32,182 nt of DNA from Hyphomicrobiales bacterium (GCA_900468535.1 UBTY01000044.1:153709-185890); one strand, 5' to 3'; shown: positions 1 to 9,400, numbered from the stretch's first letter. The notes: generated by a model not told the origin, from the letters alone. A program made the numbers and translations.

Positions 1-34
1 TCGCGGGCCTCTGTCGTTTGGCAGCCGGAAAAAA

Positions 35-388
35 TCAGCCGCGAATATCGAGAACGCGATCGCGATGCGCCGGGTGCGTGCTGTAGACGAAGATCTTGTT
101 CAGTTCCTTGTCGTTGAGCAGGCGCAGAAAGCGAACTTCGACCGTGTTGTTGGCGTTCACGCGCATCAGCATGCAGCCAACCTTGGTGATCCGCGCATCC
201 GGAATATCCAGATAGAACTGCTTGGGCAGGTTGAAGTGCGTAAGGATTGCCAGAACCGCGCTGCTCTTCGAAATACGGATGATGTCGCACCGGCGAGACG
301 CCAGGTGCATGACGCCCTTCTCCGTATATTCGATGCGCGCGGCGTTCATTGTATCCTCCATCTTGAACCGCGCTTCGCGGTCGTACAT
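35..388 (-). CDS. Small PilZ-like domain protein
   Basis: A protein of about 117 residues. A stretch reading ASRRCDIIRISKSSAVLAI followed by a beta-rich segment (QFYLDIPDARITKVGCMLM) resembles the second half of a PilZ domain, where the usual D/N-x-S-x-x-G-A signature sits. The Gly is missing, and the basic RxxxR element upstream is represented only by DREARF. PilZ domains typically bind cyclic di-GMP, but with these degenerate motifs binding is doubtful. I chose the ATG at 386-388 because AGAGGAA lies 5 nt upstream of it. The frame is open further, to a TTG at 467-469 that has no ribosome site. It stands alone, downstream of the agl terminator. Its nearness to polysaccharide and motility genes suggests a surface or motility role, but that is inference. 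Confidence 0.6.
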   Translation of the reverse strand: MYDREARFKMEDTMNAARIEYTEKGVMHLASRRCDIIRISKSSAVLAILTHFNLPKQFYLDIPDARITKVGCMLMRVNANNTVEVRFLRLLNDKELNKIFVYSTHPAHRDRVLDIRG

Positions 389-585
389 GAAGGATTCCTC
401 TTTGTTCAGAAAGTGTCCGGAAGGCATTTGATTGGACGCAGCCACCGCCGTATTCCCCTCGATATTCAATCAGGAAATACTAACGTCCGTTACTTAACAG
501 ATCGTGAGAAGCAGCTACGATCTCCTGCAGTTTCGGCCACTATCGGAACAACGCGAACCACCATGGGACATCTGGTCGGATTGCA

Positions 586-619
586 ATAAAAAGCCCGAAA
601 GCGTCCAGCGCTTCCGGGC
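586..619 (-). terminator. Rho-independent terminator of the agl operon
   Basis: An 11 bp stem (593-603 with 609-619, one non-Watson-Crick position) with a 5 nt loop is followed on the minus strand by TTTTTATT. It lies 26 bp past the aglK stop and closes the aglEFGAK transcript. Confidence 0.85.
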
Positions 620-644
620 GTTCCAATTCAGCAGAAGCCACCGC

Positions 645-1736
<1,092 letters not shown>

Positions 1737-1758
1737 CTAGTTCCTCCTCCAGATTCCC

Positions 1759-3411
1759 TTAAGCAAGGCGAGCGAAATACGCTCCCCACGCCGGCATATC
1801 GATCTTGTCGCCATAGTTATTGCTGACGAAGCCGTGACCCGTCAACGCTTGCCAATCACCCGCCGGCAAAACAATGTTGCTTTCGGCAGGGCTCATATTG
1901 AAGACGCAGAGCAGCTTCTCGTTGCCGTATTCGCGAACGAAAAGCAGGACATCGTCCTGCGGCTCCATGAACTCGATCTCGCCCTTCGCAAAAGCCGGGT
2001 AGAGCTTACGGAAGGCAAGGAAGCGACGATAGTGCTCAAGCACAGAGTTCTCGTCTCCCTGCTGAACGCTGACCGCGCGCAGGATATGCTCGACCGGCAC
2101 CGGGAGCCACGGCTTGACGGTCGAGAAGCCGCCCTGCGCAACCTGGCTGTCCCAGACCATCGGCGTACGGCAGCCGTCACGCCCCTTGAACTCCGGCCAG
2201 AACTGGATGCCGTAAGGATCCTGCAGGTCTTCGTAGGCGAGATCGGCTTCGGTCAATCCGAGCTCTTCGCCCTGATAGATGCAGACGGAGCCGCGCATTG
2301 TCATCAGCAGTGAAGCGTACTGCTTTGCGAACGCATCGCGATCGGCAACCAGCGAGCCCCAGCGGCTGACGTGACGGACGACGTCATGGTTCGAGAAAGC
2401 CCAGCAGGCCCATCCATCACGCGCAGCCGCCGCGAAATCCTCCATGACCTCCTCGACGCGCTCCGGCGAGAGCGGATCTGGCGCCAGGAATTCGAAGGCA
2501 TAGCACATGTGCATCTTGTCGTTGCCGGACGTGTATTCGCCGACGATCTCCAGACCGCGCTGGCTGTCGCCAACTTCGCCAACGGCAGCGATCGCCGGGA
2601 ACTCCTCGAGCACTGCGCGGAACCGCTTCAGGAACTCCAGGTTCTCCGGCCGGTTCTTGTCGTAGATATGCTCCTGGAAGTTATAGGGATTGACGGCCGG
2701 GGCCGTCGAGGCGTTGCGCCGCTCCGGCGCAAGGGCCGGATTGTCGCGCAGTTCCTTGTCGTGGAAGTAGAAATTGATGGTGTCGAGACGGAAGCCATCA
2801 ACGCCGCGCTTCAGCCAGAAGCGGACGACGTCGAGCAAACGATCCTGCACTTCCGGATTATGCAGGTTCATGTCCGGCTGCGAGGTCAGGAAGTTGTGCA
2901 TGTAATACTGCATGCGCGTCGGATCCCACGCCCATGCGGAGCCGCCGAAGATCGACAGCCAGTTGTTCGGCGGTGTGCCGTCGGGCTTGGAATCGGCCCA
3001 GACGTACCAGTCCGCCTTGGCGTTGGTTTTGCTGGAGCGGCTTTCGACGAACCAGGGATGCTGATCCGAACTATGCGAGATGACCAGGTCGATCATCACG
3101 CGAATGCCGAGGCGGTGCGCCTCTGATATGAGCGTGTCGAAGTCGACAAGCGTGCCGAAGATGGAATCGACGTTTTCGTAGTCGGAAACGTCATAGCCGA
3201 AGTCGCGCATCGGCGAGGTGAAGAAGGGCGAAATCCAGATCGCGTCCGCGCCGAGGCTTGCCACGTGCGGCAGGCGGGCGGTGATCCCCTTGAGATCACC
3301 GATACCGTCGCCATTGGAGTCCTGGAAGGAGCGCGGGTAGATCTGATAGATCACCGCACCGCGCCACCAGTCCTTGTCGGCCGTCAAAATGGATTGGGAT
3401 GCCATGCTCAT
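1759..3411 (-). CDS. aglA: Alpha-glucosidase, GH13 family
   Basis: A cytoplasmic exo-acting alpha-glucosidase of 550 residues that would split imported sucrose, maltose, trehalose or similar alpha-glucosides. No signal peptide is seen. GH13 landmarks are in order: QIYPRSFQDSNGDGIGDL near residues 23-40, DLVISHSS at 108-115, the nucleophile Asp210 in GVDGFRLD, the acid/base Glu279 in AAVGEVGD, and Asp343 in FSNHD. The QIYPRSFxDSNGDGIGDL segment is characteristic of the oligo-1,6-glucosidase/alpha-glucosidase subgroup. Two ATGs at 3411 and 3405 follow AGGAAAC, and either could start. The gene lies between the permease aglG and the ATPase aglK, which couples uptake to hydrolysis. The exact substrate preference cannot be read from the sequence. 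Confidence 0.93.
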   Translation of the reverse strand: MSMASQSILTADKDWWRGAVIYQIYPRSFQDSNGDGIGDLKGITARLPHVASLGADAIWISPFFTSPMRDFGYDVSDYENVDSIFGTLVDFDTLISEAHRLGIRVMIDLVISHSSDQHPWFVESRSSKTNAKADWYVWADSKPDGTPPNNWLSIFGGSAWAWDPTRMQYYMHNFLTSQPDMNLHNPEVQDRLLDVVRFWLKRGVDGFRLDTINFYFHDKELRDNPALAPERRNASTAPAVNPYNFQEHIYDKNRPENLEFLKRFRAVLEEFPAIAAVGEVGDSQRGLEIVGEYTSGNDKMHMCYAFEFLAPDPLSPERVEEVMEDFAAAARDGWACWAFSNHDVVRHVSRWGSLVADRDAFAKQYASLLMTMRGSVCIYQGEELGLTEADLAYEDLQDPYGIQFWPEFKGRDGCRTPMVWDSQVAQGGFSTVKPWLPVPVEHILRAVSVQQGDENSVLEHYRRFLAFRKLYPAFAKGEIEFMEPQDDVLLFVREYGNEKLLCVFNMSPAESNIVLPAGDWQALTGHGFVSNNYGDKIDMPAWGAYFARLA

Positions 3412-3437
3412 GTTTCCTGTTGGATGCTATTGGGTTC

Positions 3438-4601
3438 TCAACCGCCCTTGACCGAACCCGCGAGCAGACCGCGCACCAGATAACGCTGCAGAGAGAAGAA
3501 TACGAGCAGCGGTACGATGATGGTGACGAAGGCCGACGCCGTCAGGATTTCCCAGTTGCCACCACGCGAGCCAAGCAGCGCGTTCAAGGCGCCTGTGAGC
3601 ACGAGATGATCCCTGTCGGTACCGAGGAAGACCATGGCGACAAGCAGGTCGTTCCATACCCACAGGAACTGGAAGATCGCGAAGGACGCGAGCGCGGGGA
3701 AGGACAAAGGCAGTACGATACGGGTGAAGATTTCGAAGTCGCTGGCGCCATCGACGCGAGCGGATTCGATAATCTCCTTAGGGAGACCGGCGATGTAGGC
3801 ACGCAGCAGATAGATCGCGAGCGGCATACCGAAAGCGGTGTGCGCCAGCCAGATGCCGGGATAGGTCTTCGACGGCGTGTCGAGCAGCATGCCGACGTGA
3901 TTGTAGAGACGCAGAAGCGGGATGAGCGACATCTGCAGCGGTACGACGATCAGGCCAACGACAAGAGCGATCAGCAATGCGCGCCCCGGAAACTCCATCC
4001 AGCTCAGCGCATAGGCGGCAAAAGCAGCGATGAGGATCGGGATGATAGTCGCCGGAATGGTGACCGTCAGCGAGTTGATGAAGGATTGGCCGATGCCTTC
4101 ACTTGTCAGAACGTTGCGATAGTTCTGCAACGTGAATTCAGCCGGGGTAGCGACCGAAACGTAGACGCGTCGACCACCGTCATCCGGACCGAAGGCTGCG
4201 GTCTTCGTGTAACGATAGGTACCGTCGCTGTTGACCGTGAGGGTGAGGCCATCGCCAAGGTCTGCCGTCTCGCCGGCCTTGTAGGCGGATGGCTGCTGGA
4301 CACGCGTGCCGAACGCATTGATCGAGCGACCCTGCTGCCCCTCCAGGACATTTCCTGAAATGACATAAAGCGCACCATCCTGTTGCTGTTGGTCCGGCTG
4401 CCCAAGGCGAGAGGCCACCGTTCGCGAGGAACCGGCGAAGGCCGTCCACCAGCCCGATGCAACCAGCTGGTCCTTGTCGCGCAGGGCGCTGACGAAGATG
4501 CCGAGCGTCGGGATCAGCCAGAGGATGACGATGACGAGCACCGCGAAGTGAACGAAGAGACGGGCCGGGCCGATCTTGAAGAAATCTCGAGTGAGCGTCA
4601 T
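3438..4601 (-). CDS. aglG: Alpha-glucoside ABC transporter permease (MalG type)
   Basis: The second inner-membrane permease of the system, 387 residues with six predicted membrane segments. The first segment is at residues 17-38. The cytoplasmic EAA loop that contacts the ATPase is visible as EIIESARVDGASDFEIF. Between the first and second membrane segments there is an unusually long, hydrophilic, predicted periplasmic stretch (about residues 58-152, containing DGALYVISGNV and NSDGTYRYT), which ordinary MalG-type permeases of about 280 residues lack. The rest follows the family. The start lies 1 nt after the aglF stop, so the two are likely translationally coupled. Function is assigned from the neighbours aglE, aglF, aglA and aglK. 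Confidence 0.93.
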   Translation of the reverse strand: MTLTRDFFKIGPARLFVHFAVLVIVILWLIPTLGIFVSALRDKDQLVASGWWTAFAGSSRTVASRLGQPDQQQQDGALYVISGNVLEGQQGRSINAFGTRVQQPSAYKAGETADLGDGLTLTVNSDGTYRYTKTAAFGPDDGGRRVYVSVATPAEFTLQNYRNVLTSEGIGQSFINSLTVTIPATIIPILIAAFAAYALSWMEFPGRALLIALVVGLIVVPLQMSLIPLLRLYNHVGMLLDTPSKTYPGIWLAHTAFGMPLAIYLLRAYIAGLPKEIIESARVDGASDFEIFTRIVLPLSFPALASFAIFQFLWVWNDLLVAMVFLGTDRDHLVLTGALNALLGSRGGNWEILTASAFVTIIVPLLVFFSLQRYLVRGLLAGSVKGG

Positions 4602-4602
4602 C

Positions 4603-5616
4603 TCAGTGGCCTCCCAGCTCGCGATTGGCGCGGCGAACGTTCCAGACCATGATCGGCGTCACGGCCAGCATGATGATCAATGCGATGACCGCGCTTCGAC
4701 CGGAATCGCCGCCACCACGGAAGAGCCAATTGAACATCAGGTTGGCGAGAACCATCGTGTTCCATTGACCGTTGGTCATGGTGAGCACGATGTCGAAGAC
4801 CTTGAGCACGAGAATGGTGATCGTCGTCCAGACGACAGCGATCGTGCCCCAGACCTGCGGAACCATGATGCGCCAGAAGATCTGCCAGCCATTGGCGCCG
4901 TCGATGACAGCAGCCTCGATCGTCTCCTCCGGAATGCCGCGAAGGGCCGCGGACAGGATGACCATGGCGAAGCCGGTCTGGATCCAGATGAGGATGACCA
5001 TCAGGAAGAAGTTGTTCCAGAAGGGCACCGAGATCCACACCTGCGGCGTGCCGCCGAACAGCTGCACGATCGCGTTCAGGAGACCGATCTGCGTGTCGTT
5101 GCCACCGCGATATTCGTAGATGAACTTCCAGATCACGGATGCGCCGACGAAAGAGATCGCCATCGGCATGAAGACAATGCTCTTGGCGATATTGCCCCAC
5201 CAGATGCGGTCGGTCATCACGGCGATGACGAGGCCGAAGAAGGTGCAGGCCGCCGGCACGACGGCGAGCCAGAGGATATTGTTGAAGATCGACTGACGGA
5301 ATTCACGATCGGTGAAGGCCCACTGATAGTTCGCGAAGCCCACGAACTGTTCGCCTGACCGGTCGTAGAACGACAGGATCAACGTCGCGATGACGGGATA
5401 GACGAGATAGACGACAAGCAGGAAAAGCGCCGGTCCGATGAAAAGCCAGGGACGGATCATTCCGCGGCGATTCAGATTACGCGCTGCTGAATGGATATCA
5501 CCGTCCCTGACGGGCAGGCACCAATCCAGGATCTTGTTCGAGAAATAGAAATAGGCCGAGCAGGCAAACACTGCCACGACCACGACCCCCAAAGCGGAAA
5601 CTATCTGCGATAGCAT
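4603..5616 (-). CDS. aglF: Alpha-glucoside ABC transporter permease (MalF type)
   Basis: The first inner-membrane permease, 337 residues. It has an N-terminal membrane segment (about residues 3-25), a short cytoplasmic stretch, and then the core segments starting with PWLFIGPALFLLVVYLVYPV. The EAA loop reads EETIEAAVIDGANGWQIFWR. It pairs with AglG to form the translocation pore for sugar delivered by AglE. It is separated from aglE by 156 bp holding two stem-loops and is nearly fused to aglG (1 nt gap). The ATG at 5614-5616 follows a GGGGAGGG-type ribosome site. Family and operon context agree. Confidence 0.93.
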   Translation of the reverse strand: MLSQIVSALGVVVVAVFACSAYFYFSNKILDWCLPVRDGDIHSAARNLNRRGMIRPWLFIGPALFLLVVYLVYPVIATLILSFYDRSGEQFVGFANYQWAFTDREFRQSIFNNILWLAVVPAACTFFGLVIAVMTDRIWWGNIAKSIVFMPMAISFVGASVIWKFIYEYRGGNDTQIGLLNAIVQLFGGTPQVWISVPFWNNFFLMVILIWIQTGFAMVILSAALRGIPEETIEAAVIDGANGWQIFWRIMVPQVWGTIAVVWTTITILVLKVFDIVLTMTNGQWNTMVLANLMFNWLFRGGGDSGRSAVIALIIMLAVTPIMVWNVRRANRELGGH

Positions 5617-5695
5617 TCGTCCCTCCCCTGCTACCCCTGTCTATCTGAAGGGTTTGCGTGCCTCTGGCCGTCGCTCAGCAACATCAGAGGCGACA

Positions 5696-5724
5696 GTGGC
5701 CGGACACCTTCAGTATCCGGCCAC
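5696..5724 (-). repeat. Intergenic stem-loop 2 between aglE and aglF
   Basis: A perfect 9 bp inverted repeat (GTGGCCGGA / TCCGGCCAC) with an 11 nt loop. No U-tract follows it on the minus strand, so it is more likely an mRNA-stabilising or processing element than a terminator. Confidence 0.7.
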
Positions 5725-5733
5725 GTATTTCGG

Positions 5734-5759
5734 CCATGCCGCCAAAGAAGGCGGCATGG
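5734..5759 (-). repeat. Intergenic stem-loop 1 just after aglE
   Basis: A perfect 10 bp inverted repeat (CCATGCCGCC / GGCGGCATGG) with a 6 nt loop, 13 bp past the aglE stop. No U-run follows. With the neighbouring hairpin it could protect the aglE message from 3' decay. Confidence 0.75.
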
Positions 5760-5772
5760 GACTCAGGCGATG

Positions 5773-7134
5773 TTACTTGATGGCATCCCAGGCGCTCTGG
5801 ATTTCCTTGGCGGTGTCTTCAGCAGACTTGCCACCAACGAAATCGACCATGCCGGTCCAGAATGCACCCGCGCCGATCTTGCCCGGCATCAGGTCGGAAC
5901 CGTCGAAGCGGAAGGTGGTCGCGGTCGTCAGGATCTCGCCTTCCCTCTTCATCTGGTCGTTGGCGTAAGCCCCCGCGTTCACGCCCTTGTACGGCGTAAG
6001 GAAGCTCGACTGCGCCATCCAGACTTCGTGAGCGATCGGCGTCTTCAGGAAGTCGACGAAAGCGCGAGCCGGCTTGGAGTCCTTGGTGATCGTGACCAGC
6101 GTGCCCGCGCCGAGAACCGGCTTGCCGAGGTCGGCATGGGCTGCGTAGGTCGGCATGTAGAAGAAGTCTGCATCCTGGCCGAGCTTCGTGCCTTCAGGGA
6201 AGAAGGATGGAATGAACGAAGCCTGATGGTGCAGGTAGCACTTCGGCGGAACGCCAAAGAGACCCTTCGGGCTGTCGCGGAAGTCGGTCGCAGCAACAGC
6301 GGCGACACCGCCATCGACATACTTCTCGTTCTTCGCAAACGAACCGAATTCCTCGATCGCAGCCACGACGGCCGGATCGGTAAACTTCACCTCGTTGGTG
6401 GTCCACTTGTCGTAGACATCAGGCTTCTGCTGACGCAGCATGATGTCTTCGATCCAGTCGGTTGCCGGCCAGCCGGTCGCGCCACCCGAACCGAGACCGA
6501 TGCACCACGGAACGCCGCCGTCCTTGACGATCTGGTCGGTCAGGGCATGGAGTTCTTCCATGGTCGTCGGCACCTTGTAGCCGGCTTCCTTGAAATTCTC
6601 GGGAACATACCAGACCAGCGACTTCACGTCGGCCTTGTACGGGAAGGCATAGAAGGCGTCCTTGCCGTCCTTGCCCTTGTAGGTGCCGTAGCCGACCCAG
6701 CTGTCGCCGGCGCCATAGTTGTCCTTCAACCACTTGGCATTGTCGTCGCCGAGCGGGGTCAGGAAGCCCTTGCCGGCGAGATCGGCGAGCAGACCCGGCT
6801 GCGGCAGGATCGCGACGTTCGGCGGCGAACCGGCCTGCGTGTCGATGACGATCTGCTGCTCGTAGTTCTCAGACGAGGAATACTTCACATCAATGCCGGT
6901 GGCTTCGGTGAAGTATGCCAGGATGCTGCGGAACAACGCCTCGTCCTCGCCGCGCCAAGGACCGAAAATGGTCATTTCCTGGCCCTTGAGGTCGGCATGC
7001 GCCGCCTTGAATTCGTCGTAGCTCTTCCAGTTAAACTTGGAGTCCTGCCCGGGGGCGAACTTGAGATCGGCGGCAGACGCAGCGCCGGAAAGCAGCGCCG
7101 CGATCGCAACGCCCATCAAAAACGTCTTCTTCAT
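5773..7134 (-). CDS. aglE: Periplasmic alpha-glucoside-binding protein
   Basis: The substrate-binding protein that captures alpha-glucosides in the periplasm and delivers them to AglFG. It has 453 residues. A signal peptide is evident at residues 1-21 (MKKTFLMGVAIAALLSG, cleavage near AASA/AD). The mature part is of the MalE/extracellular family 1 type, with phrases such as KMEEL-like TMEELHALTDQIVKDGGVPW and a Trp/Tyr-rich centre fitting a sugar site. It is the first gene of the operon, with a GGGAGG ribosome site upstream of the ATG. Its 5' region is shared with divergent aglR and contains a repressor-type palindrome. Stem-loops behind it suggest it is made in excess over the membrane proteins, as is usual for binding proteins. 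Confidence 0.93.
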   Translation of the reverse strand: MKKTFLMGVAIAALLSGAASAADLKFAPGQDSKFNWKSYDEFKAAHADLKGQEMTIFGPWRGEDEALFRSILAYFTEATGIDVKYSSSENYEQQIVIDTQAGSPPNVAILPQPGLLADLAGKGFLTPLGDDNAKWLKDNYGAGDSWVGYGTYKGKDGKDAFYAFPYKADVKSLVWYVPENFKEAGYKVPTTMEELHALTDQIVKDGGVPWCIGLGSGGATGWPATDWIEDIMLRQQKPDVYDKWTTNEVKFTDPAVVAAIEEFGSFAKNEKYVDGGVAAVAATDFRDSPKGLFGVPPKCYLHHQASFIPSFFPEGTKLGQDADFFYMPTYAAHADLGKPVLGAGTLVTITKDSKPARAFVDFLKTPIAHEVWMAQSSFLTPYKGVNAGAYANDQMKREGEILTTATTFRFDGSDLMPGKIGAGAFWTGMVDFVGGKSAEDTAKEIQSAWDAIK

Positions 7135-7163
7135 GTGATCAACCTCCCATCACAATCCCAACC

Positions 7164-7194
7164 GCGCTTTGACGTGTTTCCAAAGCGCTTTGAC
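7164..7194. promoter_or_regulatory. Probable AglR operator upstream of aglE (palindrome plus half-site)
   Basis: CAAAGCGCTTTG at 7181-7192 is a perfect 12 bp palindrome with the CG centre typical of LacI-family operators. GCGCTTTGAC occurs at 7164-7173 and again at 7185-7194, exactly 21 bp apart (two helical turns). It lies between aglE and any promoter reading into it. Confidence 0.75.
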
Positions 7195-7201
7195 AAATCA
7201 C

Positions 7202-7230
7202 TCATTTCACTTTCCAAGGAAAAGAGTCAA
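7202..7230 (-). promoter_or_regulatory. Tentative aglE promoter
   Basis: On the minus strand TTGACT (7225-7230) is a good -35 match, but only weak -10 candidates lie 15-17 bp on (TGAAAT or AAATGA). The operator palindrome sits just downstream, as expected for a repressed promoter. Confidence 0.4.
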
Positions 7231-7310
7231 GCTATTTTGCATATTCGGCCCTGGAGCCCCTAAATATCGCAGTGCAGCGCTACTTCACCGGGAATATGGA
7301 GCGATTTTTC

Positions 7311-7338
7311 TTGAGTCAAGCGGGGCAATTGCTAACAT
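7311..7338 (+). promoter_or_regulatory. Probable aglR promoter
   Basis: TTGAGT (7311-7316) and TAACAT (7333-7338) are separated by 16 bp. An operator-like palindrome begins 5 bp downstream and would cover the start site. Confidence 0.55.
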
Positions 7339-7342
7339 AAGT

Positions 7343-7354
7343 AAAAGCGCTTTG
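7343..7354. promoter_or_regulatory. Second AglR-type operator, at the aglR start site
   Basis: AAAAGCGCTTTG contains the same AAAGCGCTTT core as the site at 7181-7192. Its place just downstream of the aglR -10 box suggests autorepression. Confidence 0.7.
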
Positions 7355-7405
7355 GATGCCGTTTGGGAGAGACGGCTTCGAGGCGCGCTGGAGGAAGCAT
7401 AACAC

Positions 7406-8431
7406 GTGAATCTCAAACAGCTATCGGAATTGCTGGGCCTGTCGCAGACGACAGTCAGCAGGGCACTCAACGGCTATCCCGAAGTCAATGAAGCGACCCG
7501 GGAACGCGTTCTGCGCGCCGTCAAGGAGACCGGCTACCGGCCGAACAAGGCGGCTCAGCGGCTGGCGACCGGCAAGGCGGGTTCGATCGGCCTGGTCATG
7601 CCGACGGCTCCCGGCGACTATTCGGACGTGCATTTCGGCGAGTTTCTAACGGGTCTCGGCGAGGAGGCCGTTCGTCACGACTTTCATTTCGTGATCATGC
7701 CGGCTGACGCCAATGATGAAATGGGAGCACTGCGGCGGCTTGCGATCAGCGGTAATGTGGACGCGTTGTTCGTTGCCTACATGCGGGGACACGACCCGCG
7801 AGTACCGCTGCTGAAATCGCTGTCGGTGCCCTTTCTGGTTCACGGCCGATCCTTCGGCTCGGAGCCGGATTATCCGTATCTCGACATCGACAACGAGGGC
7901 GCGTTCTACGATGCGACGAAGCTGCTTCTGCAGCTCGGTCATACGCGGTTCGCTCTGATGAACGGGCCGGAGCCACTCGATTTTGCGATCCGTCGCAAGA
8001 AGGGTGTCATCGCGGCGCTGGCGGAGCGTGGTCTGGATCTGCCCGAAGACTGCATCAGCCACACGCCGATGACCGATGAGCCGGGACAGGCTGCCATGGA
8101 ACGCTTTCTGCAATTGACTGAGCGGCCGACCGCGGTCCTCTGTTCAAGCACGGTGCTTGCGCTTGGCGCTATCCGCGCGGTGACGCAGGCAGGCCTGAAG
8201 CTCGGCGAGGACATATCGCTGATCGCGCATGACGACGTGCTGCCGCATTTGAAGCCCGAGAATTTTTCGGTACCGCTGACGACCACGCGCTCGCCATTGC
8301 GGGCCGCCGGAGTCCGTATTGCCCAACGCCTGATCGGCACGATCAAGCAGGAAGGCCCGTTCCCCGAGCAAGAACTGTGGAAGACGGAACTGATCGTCCG
8401 CGCCTCGACCGGCGCGGCACCATCCCGCTGA
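7406..8431 (+). CDS. aglR: LacI-family transcriptional regulator of the agl operon
   Basis: A 341-residue LacI/GalR-family regulator. The N-terminal helix-turn-helix MNLKQLSELLGLSQTTVSRA is followed by the hinge-helix region (NKAAQRLATGKAG) and a periplasmic-binding-like effector domain. The start is GTG at 7406-7408, preceded by GGAGGAAG. It is divergent from aglE, and the intergenic DNA carries two copies of a palindrome of LacI type, so it probably represses both aglE and itself until an alpha-glucoside binds. Its stop codon directly touches the stop of convergent folD. Whether it acts as repressor or activator is not proven by sequence, but operator placement over the promoters favours repression. 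Confidence 0.9.
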   Translation: MNLKQLSELLGLSQTTVSRALNGYPEVNEATRERVLRAVKETGYRPNKAAQRLATGKAGSIGLVMPTAPGDYSDVHFGEFLTGLGEEAVRHDFHFVIMPADANDEMGALRRLAISGNVDALFVAYMRGHDPRVPLLKSLSVPFLVHGRSFGSEPDYPYLDIDNEGAFYDATKLLLQLGHTRFALMNGPEPLDFAIRRKKGVIAALAERGLDLPEDCISHTPMTDEPGQAAMERFLQLTERPTAVLCSSTVLALGAIRAVTQAGLKLGEDISLIAHDDVLPHLKPENFSVPLTTTRSPLRAAGVRIAQRLIGTIKQEGPFPEQELWKTELIVRASTGAAPSR

Positions 8432-9331
8432 TCAGAAGACCGGCGGCGTCTGCCCGGCCGAGCGATGCGCGGCGATCACGGTGTTGGCCATCAGCATGGC
8501 GATCGTCATCGGACCGACACCACCCGGAACCGGCGTGATCACCGCGGCGACATCAGCCGCCTCCGCGAATGCGACATCGCCGACGAGCCGCGTCTTGCCC
8601 TCGCCCTTCTCGGGTGCTGCAATCCTGTTGATGCCGACGTCGATGACCGTTGCGCCGGGCTTGACCCAATCCGCCTTGACCATTTCCGGGCGACCGACGG
8701 CGGCGACCAGGATGTCGGCGTTGCGGCAGACCGCCGGCAGGTCTTTCGTGCGTGAATGCGCGATCGTTACCGTCGCGTTGGCATTCAGCAGCAGCTGCGC
8801 CATCGGCTTGCCGAACAGGTTGGAACGGCCGATGACGACGGCGTTCAGGCCAGACAGGTCCTCGCCATGGGTGCGGCGGACGAACACCATGGCACCAGCC
8901 GGCGTGCAGGACACGAGACCCGTCTCGAGATCACCGGTCGCAAGCTTGCCGGCATTGACCACATGCAGACCGTCGACATCCTTCTCCGGACGGATCGACT
9001 GAATGATCGGATCGGAATTCAGGTGCTTCGGCAGCGGCAGCTGTACCAGAATGCCGTGGATCGAGGGATCGTCGTTCAGCGAGGCAACAAGGGTGGCAAG
9101 CTCTTCCTGGCTGGTTTCTTGCTGCAGAGTGTGCTGCACTGACTTGAAGCCGCACTCCTTGGCCATCTTGCTCTTCGAATTGACATAGGCATGGCTGGCC
9201 GGATCGTCACCGACGATGACGACAGCCAGTCCCGTCGTCACGCCGCTCTGCTTTTGCAAAGCCGATGTCGCGGCCTTCACCGTCTCGATTACAGAAGCTG
9301 CAACCTGTTTGCCGTCGATTACTGTCGTCAA
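8432..9331 (-). CDS. folD: Bifunctional methylenetetrahydrofolate dehydrogenase/cyclohydrolase
   Basis: FolD converts 5,10-methylene-THF to 10-formyl-THF in the cytoplasm (NADP-dependent oxidation, then hydrolysis). The 299 residues match the usual length. The catalytic Tyr49 and Lys53 lie in YVNSK, followed by the PLPKHL segment, the cofactor site VIGRSNLFGKPMAQLL and the C-terminal PGGVGPMTIAMLM. I chose the TTG at 9329-9331 because AGGAGG stands 6 nt upstream and the protein then begins MTTVIDGKQ as in relatives. The frame is open further upstream to an ATG at 9523, but that extension is arginine-rich and unlike FolD. It abuts aglR tail to tail and is unrelated to motility. Confidence 0.95.
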   Translation of the reverse strand: MTTVIDGKQVAASVIETVKAATSALQKQSGVTTGLAVVIVGDDPASHAYVNSKSKMAKECGFKSVQHTLQQETSQEELATLVASLNDDPSIHGILVQLPLPKHLNSDPIIQSIRPEKDVDGLHVVNAGKLATGDLETGLVSCTPAGAMVFVRRTHGEDLSGLNAVVIGRSNLFGKPMAQLLLNANATVTIAHSRTKDLPAVCRNADILVAAVGRPEMVKADWVKPGATVIDVGINRIAAPEKGEGKTRLVGDVAFAEAADVAAVITPVPGGVGPMTIAMLMANTVIAAHRSAGQTPPVF

Positions 9332-9368
9332 GACCGCCTCCTGCCCTTGCCTTCGCCATTCTAGCCAG

Positions 9369-9400
9369 CGGCGTTCGGCACGATTTGCCTGCGAACGCCG
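9369..9400. repeat. Inverted repeat upstream of folD
   Basis: Nine-base arms CGGCGTTCG (9369-9377) and CGAACGCCG (9392-9400) with a 14 nt spacer, in the 118 bp between folD and the Wzz-like gene. No U-run is seen, so it is not an obvious terminator; it could be an operator or an mRNA hairpin. Confidence 0.4.

Noticed and set aside
5770..7263. A 497-codon open frame on the plus strand opposite aglE
   Set aside because: The minus-strand binding protein has a signal peptide, ribosome site and family features; the opposite frame has none.
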